Shown here: positions 42,138-50,462 of the stretch, one piece after another
Layout of the letters: each line of letters begins with the position of its first letter
Numbering within the stretch: the stretch's first letter is position 1
NCBI RefSeq assembly: GCF_001665685.1
Contig: NZ_LZTB01000130.1
Coordinates: forward strand, 62,001-126,000
Direction: 5' to 3'
Source of the DNA: Mycobacterium sp. 852013-50091_SCH5140682
Lineage (GTDB): Bacteria; Actinomycetota; Actinomycetes; Mycobacteriales; Mycobacteriaceae
DNA: 64,000 nt
The notes under the pieces: model-generated
The model's input: only the letters and a program-made list of their open reading frames with translations
The model's database searches: none
Told to the model about the DNA's origin: nothing
Program-made: the position numbers and the translations under genes

Positions 42138-43046
42138 ATGTTCAGCGGTGGACGGATCGTGGTGGCAGCTGTCGGCGCCATCGTGCTCATTGTCGTGGCC
42201 GTCTACGCGGTCCGCTCGGTCTGGTGGGATCCGGCCAGCAAAACCACGTCACTGAACCAACTTCCGTCCGCAACGACGACGGTCAGCACCCCTGCCACCA
42301 CGGCGATGAGCGCAGCCGACACATCCGGAGGCACCGGAGGCACACCAGCTGGCGGTGGCGGTGGGGGCGATGGCACTGACGGCGGATCGTCGGCAACGTC
42401 GAGCACGACCGCCACAACCACGACGACCTCCAGCGCGACTGCCACACCGTTCACCGCCAAGACAGACAAGGTCAACACCTTCCTCGGCACCACCTACGCC
42501 AACGTCTCGCTGCCGCAGGTGGACGGTGGTGATTCCGCCGTGGCCGGCGTGTTCAACGACGAGATGCACAAAGTGCTGCAGAGCCAAGCTGATTCGCTCA
42601 CCGGGGGCCGGCTGGAAGACCGGCCCGGCAGCGGGGTGCGGATCGGTCAGCGAGTGCTCAGTGGGTTGTTGCGCACCGCAGCGGTCGACACCACCAAGGC
42701 CACATCTCGGCCGTTGGTCGGCACGGTCGTGGTCGACGCGCAGAGCGGCAGCGTCATCACATTGACATCGCTCTTCAACGATCTCAATGCGGGTCTCAAG
42801 CTTCTGGTGCAAGAGTCCAAGAAGCTCGGCCCGTCCAGTGCCGCGGGTGCCAATTTCGACGGGACCAAGCTGCAGGCGACCGAGCAGACGTTCAACCATT
42901 GGACCGCCGAGACTGCGGGCCTGCATGTGTTCTTCGATCAGGGCACGGTGGCGCCGAGTAGCTCAGGGATCGTCGACATCACCATCCCGTGGAGCGATCT
43001 CGACGGTGTCATGAAATCCGGTGTACAGCAGATCGTTTCCAGCTGA
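42138..43046 (+). CDS. Membrane-anchored protein with Thr/Gly-rich linker and DUF3298/RsiV-like domain
   Basis: A protein of 302 aa. One N-terminal TM (VVAAVGAIVLIVVAVYAVRS), then a Thr/Ser/Gly low-complexity stretch (about 45-105), then an extracytoplasmic domain. Its end, FNHWTAETAGLHVFFDQGTV then APSSSGIVDITIPWSDL, matches the DUF3298/RsiV-like pattern (DUF3298 proteins bind sugars or act as anti-sigma sensors or lysozyme binders). The lysozyme-binding role of RsiV next to a lytic enzyme gene is suggestive but unproven. It is last in the plus-strand set hydrolase-lipoprotein-this gene. Confidence 0.7.
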   Translation: MFSGGRIVVAAVGAIVLIVVAVYAVRSVWWDPASKTTSLNQLPSATTTVSTPATTAMSAADTSGGTGGTPAGGGGGGDGTDGGSSATSSTTATTTTTSSATATPFTAKTDKVNTFLGTTYANVSLPQVDGGDSAVAGVFNDEMHKVLQSQADSLTGGRLEDRPGSGVRIGQRVLSGLLRTAAVDTTKATSRPLVGTVVVDAQSGSVITLTSLFNDLNAGLKLLVQESKKLGPSSAAGANFDGTKLQATEQTFNHWTAETAGLHVFFDQGTVAPSSSGIVDITIPWSDLDGVMKSGVQQIVSS

Positions 43047-43052
43047 TACCGG

Positions 43053-45089
43053 TCAGCCGGAGTTGCCCCGCCTGATGCAGAAGCCGCCGATGATCCCGAT
43101 GATGGCCCCAGCTACCACCAGGATCACGCCGTATCCGGGCGACGCGTTTGCATCGATCTTGCTGTCGGTGAACACGATGTAGACCACAGCGGCCAGCACT
43201 GCGAGGATTCCGGCGAGGATCGTGTAACGGCCACGGGCACTGAGGATTCCGAGAAGCATGACCCCGGCGAGCACCAGTATGACGGCACGTAACACGGGTT
43301 GGCTGGCCTGCATCCAGGTAAGGTGGTTCGGCTCTGCACCTGACTCTATGGCGGTGAGCATCCTGTTCAAGTCGCCGTTCTTGTCCAGTGCGCCAAGCTC
43401 GGTCAGGTAGCTGGCGTAGAACGTCGGGCCGCCGAGGAACCATGGCCGGACTGCGCCGAGCACCATCAACAACCCACCGAGCAGAGTAGCCACCAGTCGG
43501 ATCAGCGGCAGCCTGTCCGACATCGTCTGGGTGAACCGGCCGTGGTCCTCTACCGAACCCGTGCCGTCGTCGGCCCGTACGGTGAGTTCTCTGGCGATCT
43601 CTTTGCCCGCACCGGGCAGATTGGCCCACACCTGAAGCAGGGCAACGCCATTCTGGCCCGGTGCCACGTCGACACGCTGCGGGTTGAAGGCAAAACGTAC
43701 CGCGCCCTCGGGGTCGGTGCCCGACAGCCAAGCGCTCAGCGGCAGTGCCCCCCGCGTGTTGTCCACGGTGACGCGGAACCGGCCGCGCCGCCGGTTGCGC
43801 ACCGACACATGTTCGGGCTCCAAACGCAACTGTGCCGTCGTCATCGGCGAGGTGCTCGCGGCCTGCACGAGTGAACCGGTCGCCTCGCTCTCATCGGTGC
43901 CGTCGTTACACACCACCATGATGGGGCGTTCGACCTGCTGGCCGGGATGCGGCAGAGGAGCCTGCACGCTCGCCTGTATCCGGGCCTGTTCGCCGGCGCG
44001 GACATAGATCTGAGGCTGCGAGAAGGCGAACCGCACCACACCCTCGGGATCGCGTCCGGAGAACACCAGCCGCCGGTCGCGGCTCCCACGGCGGTTGTCG
44101 ATGATGACGGCGATCTCCGCGGAGGTCGCGTCTTGCAGCCGGGTGACGGTCCGTTCCAGTCGCAGCCTCACCGGACTGTCCGCCGGCGCCTGTGAGCGTT
44201 CCTGCACCACGTTGACCAGCGCCTCCACCCGTACCTGGTCACTCGCTGCGGTGATCTTGAGGGGGCGGGGCGCTTGCTGGCCGTAATCGATCGGCGGGGT
44301 GTCGAATTGCACATCGGCGGCGATGACGCCTCGCGGCGGCACCTCCACCACCTGCGGCCGGATGGAGAAGCGGACGACGTTCTCCGGGTCCGCGCCGGAC
44401 AGTGAATACCGTTGCGGATAGTTGCTTCCCGTGTTGTCCAACCGAACCCGGAACCGGCCCCTCGTCTGGTCACGCAGCCGCACCACCTGTGGTTCGGAGG
44501 TCATCGTGATCGGTCCGCCGACGCGGGGCACCGTGACGACCAGCTCGGCGTCAGTCCGCTTGGCGGGATCTTCGATCGAACACACCTGCACGCGCAGGCG
44601 GAACCGCTGCACGTAAACATCGAATCCGGGCCGGATCGTGAGGGTGACTGTGGTGGTCTCCTCTTCGTCGGTCAGCAGCCTGATTTGGGGGTGCTGCAGG
44701 TCCAGCCATTTCGGCGCCCCGGCGGCGATCACGGTATAGCCGTCGACGATTGCCGACTTGTTGCGGATCCGGATGTCCACGGACCCGCCAGTGGTCGGGT
44801 CGAGTTCGACCTCGGGGTGTTCGATGGTGACCGTCGGTGCGGAGGCGGGACCGGAGGCCGGCCCGGGGCGGGAGATGCGCGGTGGGTCGGGTCGTCTGGA
44901 ACGATCCGCTGTTGGCGCCGCGAATCGCTGCGTATGGGTTTCCCGTACCACCGGCACCGCCGCCGTCAGCGGAGCGCCGCCCAGCGACCCGTCGCCGGTG
45001 TTCCAGCCCAGGTAGAAGTCGCACTTGGTGCAGAACTGGGCGTCCGGGGCGTTCTCGGCCCCGCATTGCTCGCAGTGGTGTTCACTCAT
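43053..45089 (-). CDS. Zinc-ribbon, Ig-like repeat, four-TM protein (paralogue of 26465-28216)
   Basis: A protein of 678 aa. It begins with a zinc ribbon (CEQCGAENAPDAQFCTKCDF). Three or more beta-sandwich repeats follow with the motif DNxxGxxxxxLSGxDPEGxVRFxF (VRLDNTGSNYPQ, VIIDNRRGSRDR, VTVDNTRGALPL). Four TM helices lie in the C-terminal 150 residues (about 525-550, then three at 596-667). It starts overlapping the AAA+ ATPase stop by 4 bp, so synthesis is coupled to a CIS assembly factor. Both zinc-ribbon proteins carry a cytosolic head and C-terminal membrane anchor. They are candidates for inner-face docking of the CIS. Confidence 0.8.
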   Translation of the reverse strand: MSEHHCEQCGAENAPDAQFCTKCDFYLGWNTGDGSLGGAPLTAAVPVVRETHTQRFAAPTADRSRRPDPPRISRPGPASGPASAPTVTIEHPEVELDPTTGGSVDIRIRNKSAIVDGYTVIAAGAPKWLDLQHPQIRLLTDEEETTTVTLTIRPGFDVYVQRFRLRVQVCSIEDPAKRTDAELVVTVPRVGGPITMTSEPQVVRLRDQTRGRFRVRLDNTGSNYPQRYSLSGADPENVVRFSIRPQVVEVPPRGVIAADVQFDTPPIDYGQQAPRPLKITAASDQVRVEALVNVVQERSQAPADSPVRLRLERTVTRLQDATSAEIAVIIDNRRGSRDRRLVFSGRDPEGVVRFAFSQPQIYVRAGEQARIQASVQAPLPHPGQQVERPIMVVCNDGTDESEATGSLVQAASTSPMTTAQLRLEPEHVSVRNRRRGRFRVTVDNTRGALPLSAWLSGTDPEGAVRFAFNPQRVDVAPGQNGVALLQVWANLPGAGKEIARELTVRADDGTGSVEDHGRFTQTMSDRLPLIRLVATLLGGLLMVLGAVRPWFLGGPTFYASYLTELGALDKNGDLNRMLTAIESGAEPNHLTWMQASQPVLRAVILVLAGVMLLGILSARGRYTILAGILAVLAAVVYIVFTDSKIDANASPGYGVILVVAGAIIGIIGGFCIRRGNSG

Positions 45090-47122
45090 CGTCGAATCTC
45101 CTGCCGCTCATCGGATTCGGGGGTGGGCAACAGCCGGCCCAACTTGCGGTACTCCTGTTGGATGGCGGCGCCGACGTGTCCGGCGGACACGGCGGTACCG
45201 GTATCGGCGGCGAGATATGCCGCCGTGATGGCGGCAGATCGAATGTTGCCGCCCGACAAGGGAAATGACTGGGCATATCCGGACAGTTCCAGATCACCCT
45301 TGGTGGGGACCGGCGGTGCCAGGCAGCGTTGCCACAGGGCGAGCCGAGCCGCCTCGTCCGGCAGCGGAAAGTCGACGACCATGTCGAGGCGACGGGTGAA
45401 CGCGTCGTCGAGGTTGGCCCGGAGATTGGTGGCCAGCACCGCCAGGCCGTCGAACGTCTCCATCCGCTGCAGCAGATAGGCGCTTTCGATGTTCGCGTAC
45501 CGGTCGTGTGCATCACGGACCTCGCTGCGCTTACCGAAGATCGCGTCGGCCTCGTCGAACAGCAGCACCGCGCTCACCCGCGACGCCTCGGTGAAGATCC
45601 GTTCCAGGTTCTTCTCGGTTTCGCCGATGTACTTGTCGACCACGGTCGCGAGGTTGACGGTGTAGAGGTCCAGGCCGAGATCACCGGCGATGACCTCGGC
45701 CGCCATGGTCTTGCCGGTACCCGAGTCGCCTGCGAACAACGCGGTGACGCCGGTGCCGCGGCCGCCTCCGGGACGCATCTGCCAGTCCGACAACACCACC
45801 TCGCGCTTGCGGGCCCGAATGGTCAAGTCCTGCAATTGCTTCAACGTCTTGGCGGGCAGCACCAAGTCGTCCCAGCCCACCGCGGGTTCGATCCGCCGAG
45901 CCAAGTGCTCGAGGCCTGCGGCGTTCTGGGAGCGGGCACCGCGGCGCAGATCGGCGCCTGTGGCAGCGCCGTTGCGGGTCCGTGCCAGTGCCTGCCCGGC
46001 GGTGATCGCGGCGGTGATCTGGCGAGGCCCGAACACGTATTGCGCGGCGATGTCATCGACATCGATACCGTCGATCAGCGAACCGAGTTCGCGTCGCCAT
46101 ACCTCGGCACGCTCCCCGACACTGAGGCGGGCGGCTTCGGCGATCAGTGGCACCTCGTCCGACCAGTCGGGGTTCCACGCGCCGGTGCCGGTCAACACCA
46201 CCGGTACCGGCATGCGCGCCAACCGGAACACGATATCGGCGGTGGCGACGCCGAGCGCTTCCACCGGAGAGACCACGAGGCTGGCACCGGTGAGCAGCGC
46301 TTCTCGACCCAATACGACGACGGTGCTCTCGACCTCTGCGCACCGCGCCAATCGTGCGGCGTCGCAGCAGATCACGGTGTGGCCGGCCGATCGCAGCGCC
46401 GCAGCGGCGATGGCCACGCCGGCGTCGTTGACGGATTCCCTCACATAACACAGTTTCTGCTCAGCGGCGAAAGCCCGTGCCATATCGCGGGATTGCGGGC
46501 AGTGATGCTCATCGGGTTCGATGAGGAGATCCGTCAGCGCGGCGTCGGGAGTGTCGTCACCGAGGAGGTAGGCGGTCACGCGGTCCGGAACGCGCATCGC
46601 GCGGGTGAGAAACGGCCGGTCGGCATCGTCGACGATCACCAACGCCTGATCCACCAGCGCAGACCCCGGCGCCAGCATCGCGCGGGCGGCTGCGTTCATG
46701 GGGGACAGGCCCGAAAGCTCCAGTGCCAGACCGACGGTCGCGCGCCGGCGGGTCACGTCGTCGTTGAGGTAGCCGTAGAGACGTTCGAATCGGGCGTCGA
46801 GATCAGGTAGCAGACAGATGACGAGAAACTCGACCTCTTGCGAACCCAGGCCCGCTGAGCGGGCCAGGCGGCGTAGTCGCAATTCGGTGCCGGCGCGTTC
46901 CGCGGCGTCGGCGTGCTGCTCCAGGGTGTCCCGCGCGGGCTGCGGCACTTCCGGTGGCGCCGGGGTGTGAGCCAGCAGCGCGTCGACGACATCGTCACTG
47001 AGGTAGAGCCCCCGGAACGGGTCATCGGGTGCCGGGTCATGGCTGCGGCGGTGGGCGACCAGGGCTCGGATCCGCTCCTCCACCAGCATGGCGCGGCCGA
47101 GCAGGTATCGCGTACTGTCCAT
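45086..47122 (-). CDS. CIS AAA+ ATPase (Afp15/Pvc15-like, CDC48-type)
   Basis: A protein of 678 aa from the ATG at 47122. One AAA module is clear: Walker A GDSGTGKTMAAE (about 464-475), Walker B VLLFDEADAIFGKRS (about 516-530), and sensor LATNLRANLDDAFTRRLDMV. The 440-residue N-terminal part is helical and contains a degenerate AAA-like segment (VICCDAARLARCAE, VVVLGREALLTGAS). Such ATPases help assemble or recycle the particle and lie in every complete eCIS locus. It is 11 bp after the DUF4255 gene. The longer open frame back to 47548 overlaps that gene and is rejected. Confidence 0.93.
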   Translation of the reverse strand: MDSTRYLLGRAMLVEERIRALVAHRRSHDPAPDDPFRGLYLSDDVVDALLAHTPAPPEVPQPARDTLEQHADAAERAGTELRLRRLARSAGLGSQEVEFLVICLLPDLDARFERLYGYLNDDVTRRRATVGLALELSGLSPMNAAARAMLAPGSALVDQALVIVDDADRPFLTRAMRVPDRVTAYLLGDDTPDAALTDLLIEPDEHHCPQSRDMARAFAAEQKLCYVRESVNDAGVAIAAAALRSAGHTVICCDAARLARCAEVESTVVVLGREALLTGASLVVSPVEALGVATADIVFRLARMPVPVVLTGTGAWNPDWSDEVPLIAEAARLSVGERAEVWRRELGSLIDGIDVDDIAAQYVFGPRQITAAITAGQALARTRNGAATGADLRRGARSQNAAGLEHLARRIEPAVGWDDLVLPAKTLKQLQDLTIRARKREVVLSDWQMRPGGGRGTGVTALFAGDSGTGKTMAAEVIAGDLGLDLYTVNLATVVDKYIGETEKNLERIFTEASRVSAVLLFDEADAIFGKRSEVRDAHDRYANIESAYLLQRMETFDGLAVLATNLRANLDDAFTRRLDMVVDFPLPDEAARLALWQRCLAPPVPTKGDLELSGYAQSFPLSGGNIRSAAITAAYLAADTGTAVSAGHVGAAIQQEYRKLGRLLPTPESDERQEIRR

Positions 47123-47133
47123 CGGCGCGGCTC

Positions 47134-47811
47134 CTACTGCTTGCGCTGGCGCTTGCGGATTCGCAGGCCCTCGCGGGCTTCGGCACCGAACGCGGGGTCG
47201 CCGATGGCGCGGCGCCGCACGGATTCGCGCGGCACCGAATTGTCGACGGCTTCGACATGCAACACCGGTGGCCGCTCGACCGGCGGCCCGGCGGCAAAAC
47301 TGCGTCCCGTGTCGGTCGGGGCGGTGACGACGACGTCCAGCGACGGCTTCAACTCCCCGCCCAGCGCGGTCCAGACGTCGGCGAACGACCGGTCCTCCGG
47401 CGGCGGCAGCGCCACCGATACCGGGACCGGAAGTCCCAGTGCAGCAAGGGAACCGGTGAGAACGTCCGTCGGCAGTGCCTCGTGGCGCAGGAAGCAGCTG
47501 AGCAATGCGGACAGCAGTCGGTGCTCGTCCTCGGGACGCTGGGTCCAAGCGGCCACCAAGTAGGACAGTTTGAAGTGCCGCGGCGGCAGGTGTCGCGCGG
47601 TCACCCGGTTGCCGTCGTATTGGTTGAGCAGTCCCCGCTCGCGCCGGCGTAAGTCCTCCCTGATGTCGTAGAGGTAGACCCCTATGGTCGGAGCGTTACG
47701 CCGGCTGGCCCAGTCCTTGGTGGGCGCGTCGAATTCGACCTCGACCTCCGCAGGATCGACCGCCTCACGCTCGATGAGGGTGCGTAGCGCATGGTCGACT
47801 TCTGGTATCAC
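47134..47811 (-). CDS. DUF4255 / Pvc16-like tail terminator (sheath cap) protein
   Basis: A protein of 225 aa with the DUF4255 pattern: MIPEVDHALRTLIEREAVDP, FDAPTKDWASRRNAPTIGVY, LYDIREDLRRRERGL, then RHFKLSYLVAAWTQRPEDEH and RLLSALLSCFLRHEALPTDV. This family caps the distal end of sheath and tube in eCIS particles. It precedes the ATPase gene with which it is usually paired. The basic C-terminal tail (GLRIRKRQRKQ) is locus-specific. Confidence 0.93.
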   Translation of the reverse strand: MIPEVDHALRTLIEREAVDPAEVEVEFDAPTKDWASRRNAPTIGVYLYDIREDLRRRERGLLNQYDGNRVTARHLPPRHFKLSYLVAAWTQRPEDEHRLLSALLSCFLRHEALPTDVLTGSLAALGLPVPVSVALPPPEDRSFADVWTALGGELKPSLDVVVTAPTDTGRSFAAGPPVERPPVLHVEAVDNSVPRESVRRRAIGDPAFGAEAREGLRIRKRQRKQ

Positions 47812-47898
47812 TGGCCCATCGTTCCGTGTGATTCGGTTGTGGTGTACGAGCGTGAGTCCCGTTGTGGAGGCAGGGGATTCTGCCCGATCGGGCGGCGG

Positions 47899-48756
47899 TC
47901 AGTTGCCCCCGGGTGTTCGGACCGCAGGCGGGCAGTCGGCGGGCGACGGTGCGGTCGTTCCGTCGGGGCATTTCACGTCGGGCGGGGGATTGGTTGCCGG
48001 GCACGTCTGGCCGGGCGGCACTGTCGTGCCGTTCGGGCAATGCACCGGGTCGACCGCGCATGTCTGGCCGGCGGACACGGTGCTGCCACCCGGGCAGATG
48101 ACATCCGATGTGCCGGGACAGGTCTGGCCGCTCGCCGGGGGACTCCCGTTGGGGCACTTTGCGGGAGCTTCGCACGTCGTCGGTGCGGTGACCGTCGTTC
48201 CGTCGCTGCATTCGGTGACGGTCTTGCACTGCCCGCCGGAGTTCACGGTGCCTGTCGGGCAGGTTTTATCCGATGGACATGCCTGGCCTGCCGGCACGTC
48301 CTGGCCGTTGGGGCAATGTGTGTAGTCCGGCACCGACTGCCCGTTGCCGTTCGAGCCGTTGCCGTTCGAGCCGTTGCCGTTCGGATTTCCTTGGTTGACA
48401 GGCACTTCCACGATGGATGTGGACGTCTGGGTCTGGGTGACAGTACTTGGCACTGGTGTTCCGCCACCCTCGCTGGGCTGGAAGCTGACGTACAACGCCA
48501 CCAGAGCGATCGCTGCGGCGATAGCGGCACCGGTGAACAGCACACCCGGTCGGCGGAACCAGGGGATGTCCGCCACCGGCGGGTCGGAGTAGGGGCCCGG
48601 CGCGCGGGCGACGTCGCGATCCAGGAACTCGCGATCATGATGTGGCGAGTATTGGGTCGGCTCCAGATCCGGTTCCGGGTCTTGCGACCATGCCTGCTCC
48701 GTGGGGAGTTGCGCACGGCCCAGCCGCCGAGTCGGGTCGTTCGGGTCACCAGTCAT
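47899..48756 (-). CDS. Single-TM Cys-repeat surface protein
   Basis: A protein of 285 aa. An N-terminal acidic cytosolic part (about 70 aa) precedes one TM (GVLFTGAAIAAAIALVALYV). A linker with NGNGS tandem repeats follows (encoded by 15-bp DNA repeats near 48340-48385). Then come about seven Cys repeats of the CPNGTTVPPGQTC type, the same family as in the lipoprotein at 38327. It is the second gene of the regulator/ATPase operon, 21 bp after the LuxR-type gene. It is presumably displayed outside the membrane; its role is unknown. Confidence 0.75.
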   Translation of the reverse strand: MTGDPNDPTRRLGRAQLPTEQAWSQDPEPDLEPTQYSPHHDREFLDRDVARAPGPYSDPPVADIPWFRRPGVLFTGAAIAAAIALVALYVSFQPSEGGGTPVPSTVTQTQTSTSIVEVPVNQGNPNGNGSNGNGSNGNGQSVPDYTHCPNGQDVPAGQACPSDKTCPTGTVNSGGQCKTVTECSDGTTVTAPTTCEAPAKCPNGSPPASGQTCPGTSDVICPGGSTVSAGQTCAVDPVHCPNGTTVPPGQTCPATNPPPDVKCPDGTTAPSPADCPPAVRTPGGN

Positions 48757-48777
48757 CGGTGTGCTCCTGGGCCTGGT

Positions 48778-49404
48778 TCAGATCAGCCCTTCGCGTACCG
48801 CGTAGGCGACCGCGTGCGAGCGGTTACGCAACTGCAGACGGGTGGTGACGTCGTGCAGGACGTTCTTCACGGTGCGCTGGCTGTAGCACAACTGGCGGGC
48901 GATCTCGTTGGTGTCGTGGCCGTCTGCGATCAACCGCAGCACCTGGACCTCGCGGTCGGACAGTCCGGTGAAGGTCAGGCCACGCGGTGACAGCACCTGC
49001 CGTTGCAGCCGGCCCACCTGTCCGAGCAGGTGGCCGAGCAGATCCGACGGGATGACCCCTTCGCCCGCGGCCACTTTCTGGATGGTGCGCACCAGCAGGT
49101 CAGGCGTGGCCTCGCTGCGGCGGAGCAACCCACTCACCCCGACCTCGGCGACGGTCACCACGGTGTTGTCGTCGATGGCGCTCATCACCAGGATGGTGTG
49201 TGAGACACCGGCCTTCTTCAGCGAGCGCAGGATGCGCACGGTCTCGTCGTCGAGAGTGTCGGCGACTGCGATGCCGACGTCGACGGCGGCGAGGTCGCCG
49301 GATTCGACGACGTCGATCTCCGGGCGCATCCGCAATTGACTGATCACGCCGGCCTGCAGGATCGGGTCGTCGGCGTATACGTAGGTGGACACTCGGCGCT
49401 GCAT
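48778..49404 (-). CDS. Atypical LuxR/NarL-type regulator heading the CIS ATPase operon
   Basis: A protein of 208 aa from the ATG at 49404 (GGGGAAAT ribosome site). The C-terminal LuxR helix-turn-helix is intact (LTFTGLSDREVQVLRLIADG, HDTNEIARQLCYSQRTVKNV). The N-terminal domain has the receiver layout (STYVYADDPILQAGVISQLR, ILVMSAIDDN, VGVSGLLRRSEATPD), but a phospho-accepting Asp at the usual beta3 end is not clear (VDVGIAVADTLDD), and the usual Lys in GxxGYLLK reads Arg. No sensor kinase gene is adjacent. It is likely a phosphorylation-independent or ligand-controlled regulator of the CIS genes. Confidence 0.88.
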   Translation of the reverse strand: MQRRVSTYVYADDPILQAGVISQLRMRPEIDVVESGDLAAVDVGIAVADTLDDETVRILRSLKKAGVSHTILVMSAIDDNTVVTVAEVGVSGLLRRSEATPDLLVRTIQKVAAGEGVIPSDLLGHLLGQVGRLQRQVLSPRGLTFTGLSDREVQVLRLIADGHDTNEIARQLCYSQRTVKNVLHDVTTRLQLRNRSHAVAYAVREGLI

Positions 49405-49540
49405 GACATTTCCCCTTTGGGCGGGCGGACTGTTGCCAATGAGTATCCGGACGGGCATCAACGGCGGCTCAACAGTGCAAACGCGTTGCTCAACAAACGC
49501 TCAACGCGCAGCTCAGAGCGCTGCCAGAAGGGCAGCGCCG

Positions 49541-50410
49541 TCAGCCCAGGGCCGCCAGTTCGGGCACCACTTCATCTCCGAGCCTGCGGACGAATCCGAC
49601 CGGGTCGGGGTTGCCAGGGAGCACCGGGATGTTGACCATCTCGACGCCCAACTCCGCGTAGGTCTGCATGGCGCGCATGAACGTCGCCTGGTCGGCGAAC
49701 GGATCGGTGTCCGGACCGAGGCCCAGGGTCTTGCGGATCTCGCGGTAATCGCGTCCGACGTCGTCGCAATGCCGCTGCAACACCTCGATCTTGTGTTTGA
49801 GCGCCGCGCCGTTCGTGCTGTTCCAGATGTCGGCATACTGCGCCACCAGGCGCAACGTCTTCTTCTCGCCGTCGCCGCCGATGAGTACCGGCGGGCGCCG
49901 GATCGGTTGCGGTTCGCAGATGGTCTCCGCCAGGGTGTAGTGCTTCCCGCGGTACGGGCCGTCGTTTTCGCTCCACATCTGTGCGCAGATCTGAAGGGTT
50001 TCCTCGACCATCTCGAACCGGTCCCGCAGTGGCGGGTACGGCACGCCCAGCGCATGGTGCTCGCGGTCGTACCACGCTGCGCCGATCGAGAGCGTCGTAC
50101 GGCCTTGGGAGAGGATGTCGAGCGTCGTGATGGTTTTCGCGAGTATGCCGGGATACCGGTAGGTGACGCCCGTGACGAGCATGCTCAGCGTGATCGTCTT
50201 GGTATGGGCGGCAAGGAAACCCATCGAGGTGTAGCCCTCGAGGAACGGGTCGTGGGCGTCGCCGATTCGCTCCATCTGGAAGAAGTGGTCGGCGAGGGTG
50301 AACATGGTGGCGCCGGCCTGCTCGGCGGCGACGGCGGTCTGGGCCAGCGTCGGCCCGAGCTTCTCCGGTGCGCCCGGCAGGAAGTCGATGTAGTGAATTC
50401 CCAACTCCAT
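49541..50410 (-). CDS. F420-dependent LLM-class oxidoreductase
   Basis: A protein of 289 aa, luciferase-like monooxygenase/F420 family (TIGR03560-like): MELGIHYIDFLPGAPEKL, TMFTLADHFFQMERIGDAHD, LGFLAAHTKTI-like TMGFLAAHTKTITLSMLVTG, GRTTLSIGAAWYDREHHALG and IGGDGEKKTLRLVAQYADIW. Such enzymes transfer hydride between coenzyme F420 and an organic substrate. F420 use is inferred from the family and the mycobacterial host. The MarR gene directly upstream on the same strand (50463) probably controls it. Confidence 0.88.
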   Translation of the reverse strand: MELGIHYIDFLPGAPEKLGPTLAQTAVAAEQAGATMFTLADHFFQMERIGDAHDPFLEGYTSMGFLAAHTKTITLSMLVTGVTYRYPGILAKTITTLDILSQGRTTLSIGAAWYDREHHALGVPYPPLRDRFEMVEETLQICAQMWSENDGPYRGKHYTLAETICEPQPIRRPPVLIGGDGEKKTLRLVAQYADIWNSTNGAALKHKIEVLQRHCDDVGRDYREIRKTLGLGPDTDPFADQATFMRAMQTYAELGVEMVNIPVLPGNPDPVGFVRRLGDEVVPELAALG

Positions 50411-50462
50411 GTGGATCGTGTCCTTTCTGGTTTGGTGTCTACTGACGCCCGAGGCGTCGGCC

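Noticed and set aside
45329..46810. 493-codon plus-strand frame over the AAA+ gene
   Set aside because: Shadow of the ATPase frame; biased composition.
14994..49404. Type VI secretion system
   Set aside because: No TssJ/L/M membrane complex, no split TssB/TssC sheath and no ClpV; the sheath is a single fused protein of eCIS type.
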